Of a stretch of DNA of 6,879 bases, positions 6,111 through 6,879 are shown piece by piece; the first letter of the stretch is position 1, and every line of letters starts with the position of its first letter. The DNA lies in NCBI GenBank assembly GCA_964462865.1, contig CAYWZO010000079.1:1-6879 (forward strand), written 5' to 3'. Made by a program: the position numbers and the translations under genes. The notes below the pieces were generated by a model. It saw nothing but the letters and a program-made list of their open reading frames with translations. It ran no database searches and had not been told where the DNA came from. The stretch comes from Fen-1077 sp964462865. GTDB lineage: Bacteria; Chloroflexota; Dehalococcoidia; Dehalococcoidales; RBG-16-60-22.

Positions 6111-6127
6111 GTGTCGTAATACGATAC
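6111..6127. promoter_or_regulatory. Imperfect 17-bp palindrome, candidate operator
   Basis: The sequence gtgtcgtaatacgatac reads as two 8-bp half-sites around a central A with 7 of 8 positions paired. Its core TCGTA-A-TACGA is perfect. It lies about 11-27 bp downstream of the transcription start predicted from the PNPOx promoter, a position from which a bound repressor would block transcription. No regulator gene is in view, so its binder is unknown. Confidence 0.4.
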
Positions 6128-6144
6128 GAATATAAGCCATAACT

Positions 6145-6173
6145 AATTTATTACGTTTTGCCCCGGATGTCAA
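6145..6173 (-). promoter_or_regulatory. Probable promoter of the PNPOx-cupin unit
   Basis: On the minus strand a perfect TTGACA (6173-6168) is followed after exactly 17 bp by TAAATT (6150-6145, 4 of 6 matches to TATAAT). An alternative -10, TATATT at 6134-6129, has no -35 at normal spacing. The -35 sits directly after the terminator tail of the upstream acyl-CoA synthetase gene. Confidence 0.5.
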
Positions 6174-6218
6174 ACGAAAAAGAAATGGCGCGTCCTGAAA
6201 CGTTCGGGCAACGCCATT
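6174..6218 (-). terminator. Rho-independent terminator of the acyl-CoA synthetase gene
   Basis: AATGGCG (6184-6190) and CGCCATT (6212-6218) form a 7-bp perfect outer stem. Inside it, after a symmetric 3x3 internal loop, 6194-6199 pairs with 6203-6208 around a 3-nt tip; on the minus strand this inner stem has one mismatch. The minus strand then continues into a T-rich tail (CTTTTTCGTTT). The stem begins 35 nt after the synthetase stop codon. Confidence 0.7.
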
Positions 6219-6252
6219 GCCGTGCCAATCCATGGAAGATAACAAAACGCGG

Positions 6253-6879
6253 CTAGCTCTTGGGGTTCCACCTCACATCCGCATAACGCTCTCTTAGCTT
6301 GGGCTTTTCGATTTTGCCCGTGGGGTTACGGGGTACATCGCCGAAGAGGATGAGCCTGGGCCAGGCGTACTTGGGAATTTGCGGTTCGTAGTAGGCCCGC
6401 ATCTCCGCTTCGGAGAGGTCGGCGCCTTCCTTGGGCTGGACGACGGCGGCCACAACCTCGCCGTACCTTTCGTCCGGGATGCCGATGATAGCCACGTCCT
6501 TGACCTTGGGCTGTCCGATGAGGACGGACTCCAGGTCGACAGGGTAAATGTTTTCCCCGCCGCTGATGATAAGGTCTTTCTTTCTATCGATATACGAGAT
6601 AAAGCCATCTTCGTCCTGCCTGACAAGGTCACCGGTATAAAGCCAGCCGTTTTTCAGGGTCTCGGCGGTCTTTTCGGGGTTTTTATAGTAGCACTTCATC
6701 ACGTTATTGCCTTTGATAATCATCTCGCCGACGGTGCCCGCGGGGACGTCGTTGCCCTTATCGTCCACCACCCGGGCATCGAGGTTGATGCGCGGGTATC
6801 CGAAGGAACCGAGCTTATGAATGTTCTCCAGCCCCAGGTGCATGCAGGGCCCGGCCGATTCGGTCAGGCCGTAGTTCTC
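6253..6879 (-). CDS. AMP-forming acyl-CoA synthetase, C-terminal part (cut by right edge)
   Basis: The last 208 residues of an ANL-superfamily adenylate-forming ligase; the frame continues off the right edge, so the 5' end is missing. Using residue numbers from the window edge: YGLTE at 3-7 is the adenylate-binding motif; GELMIKG-like GEMIIKG at 51-57; TGDL at 82-85 with the ribose-binding Asp84; DRKKD at 98-102 with the hinge region; GGENIYP at 107-113; and NPTGKIEK at 185-192 with catalytic Lys189. This pattern fits a fatty-acid or other carboxylic acid-CoA ligase, which makes an acyl-adenylate and PPi from ATP and then an acyl-CoA. The chain-length specificity determinants are mostly outside the window. 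Full-length relatives are 500-560 residues. The C-terminal domain is complete and ends in a short RWNPKS tail. It has its own terminator downstream and is not obviously co-transcribed with the next gene. Confidence 0.93.
   Translation of the reverse strand, partial: ENYGLTESAGPCMHLGLENIHKLGSFGYPRINLDARVVDDKGNDVPAGTVGEMIIKGNNVMKCYYKNPEKTAETLKNGWLYTGDLVRQDEDGFISYIDRKKDLIISGGENIYPVDLESVLIGQPKVKDVAIIGIPDERYGEVVAAVVQPKEGADLSEAEMRAYYEPQIPKYAWPRLILFGDVPRNPTGKIEKPKLRERYADVRWNPKS

Noticed and set aside
1..6879. A mobile element, defence island, CRISPR array or RNA gene
   Set aside because: I saw no transposase or integrase, no direct repeat array, no tRNA-like or rRNA sequence, and no shift in base or codon use. 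Every gene belongs to a housekeeping or common accessory family.

Overview
The window reads as an ordinary chromosomal stretch of an anaerobic-type bacterium with moderately GC-rich coding sequence and strong Shine-Dalgarno sites. Two genes appear to start with TTG (DUF1015 and the MBL hydrolase). The mix of genes is a membrane H+-pyrophosphatase of the K+-independent class, a DUF1015 protein, an AMP-forming acyl-CoA synthetase and a split-barrel/cupin pair. This would fit an anaerobic Chloroflexota (Dehalococcoidia-like) or a syntrophic clostridial or deltaproteobacterial lineage. That placement is an impression from protein style and is not proven by anything in the window.

Layout from left to right: (1) the 5' part of a DUF1015 gene on the minus strand, running off the left edge; (2) a 150-bp divergent intergenic region; (3) a plus-strand metallo-beta-lactamase-fold hydrolase of glyoxalase II type; (4) a convergent junction of 5 bp with a likely shared terminator; (5) a minus-strand diaminopimelate decarboxylase-family gene (lysA); (6) a strong intrinsic terminator for hppA whose tail overlaps a probable lysA promoter; (7) minus-strand hppA, 720 codons; (8) a 239-bp leader holding a good sigma70-type promoter, a nested palindrome, an intrinsic-terminator-like hairpin and a second hairpin; (9) a minus-strand two-gene unit, a PNPOx-like split-barrel protein followed by a small cupin; (10) a 173-bp gap with a terminator, a promoter and a 17-bp imperfect palindrome; (11) the C-terminal part of an AMP-forming acyl-CoA synthetase on the minus strand, running off the right edge.

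Six of the seven genes lie on the minus strand, but terminators and promoters between them suggest separate transcription units rather than one operon. The only likely operon is PNPOx plus cupin. A loose metabolic link is that the acyl-CoA synthetase makes pyrophosphate and the membrane pyrophosphatase conserves its energy as an ion gradient; this is general physiology and not evidence of a dedicated pathway. I see no mobile element, CRISPR array, RNA gene or clear new system. The points most worth a second look are the hppA leader, which may be an attenuator, the terminator-promoter overlaps, the palindrome downstream of the PNPOx promoter, and the uncharacterised PNPOx-cupin pair.
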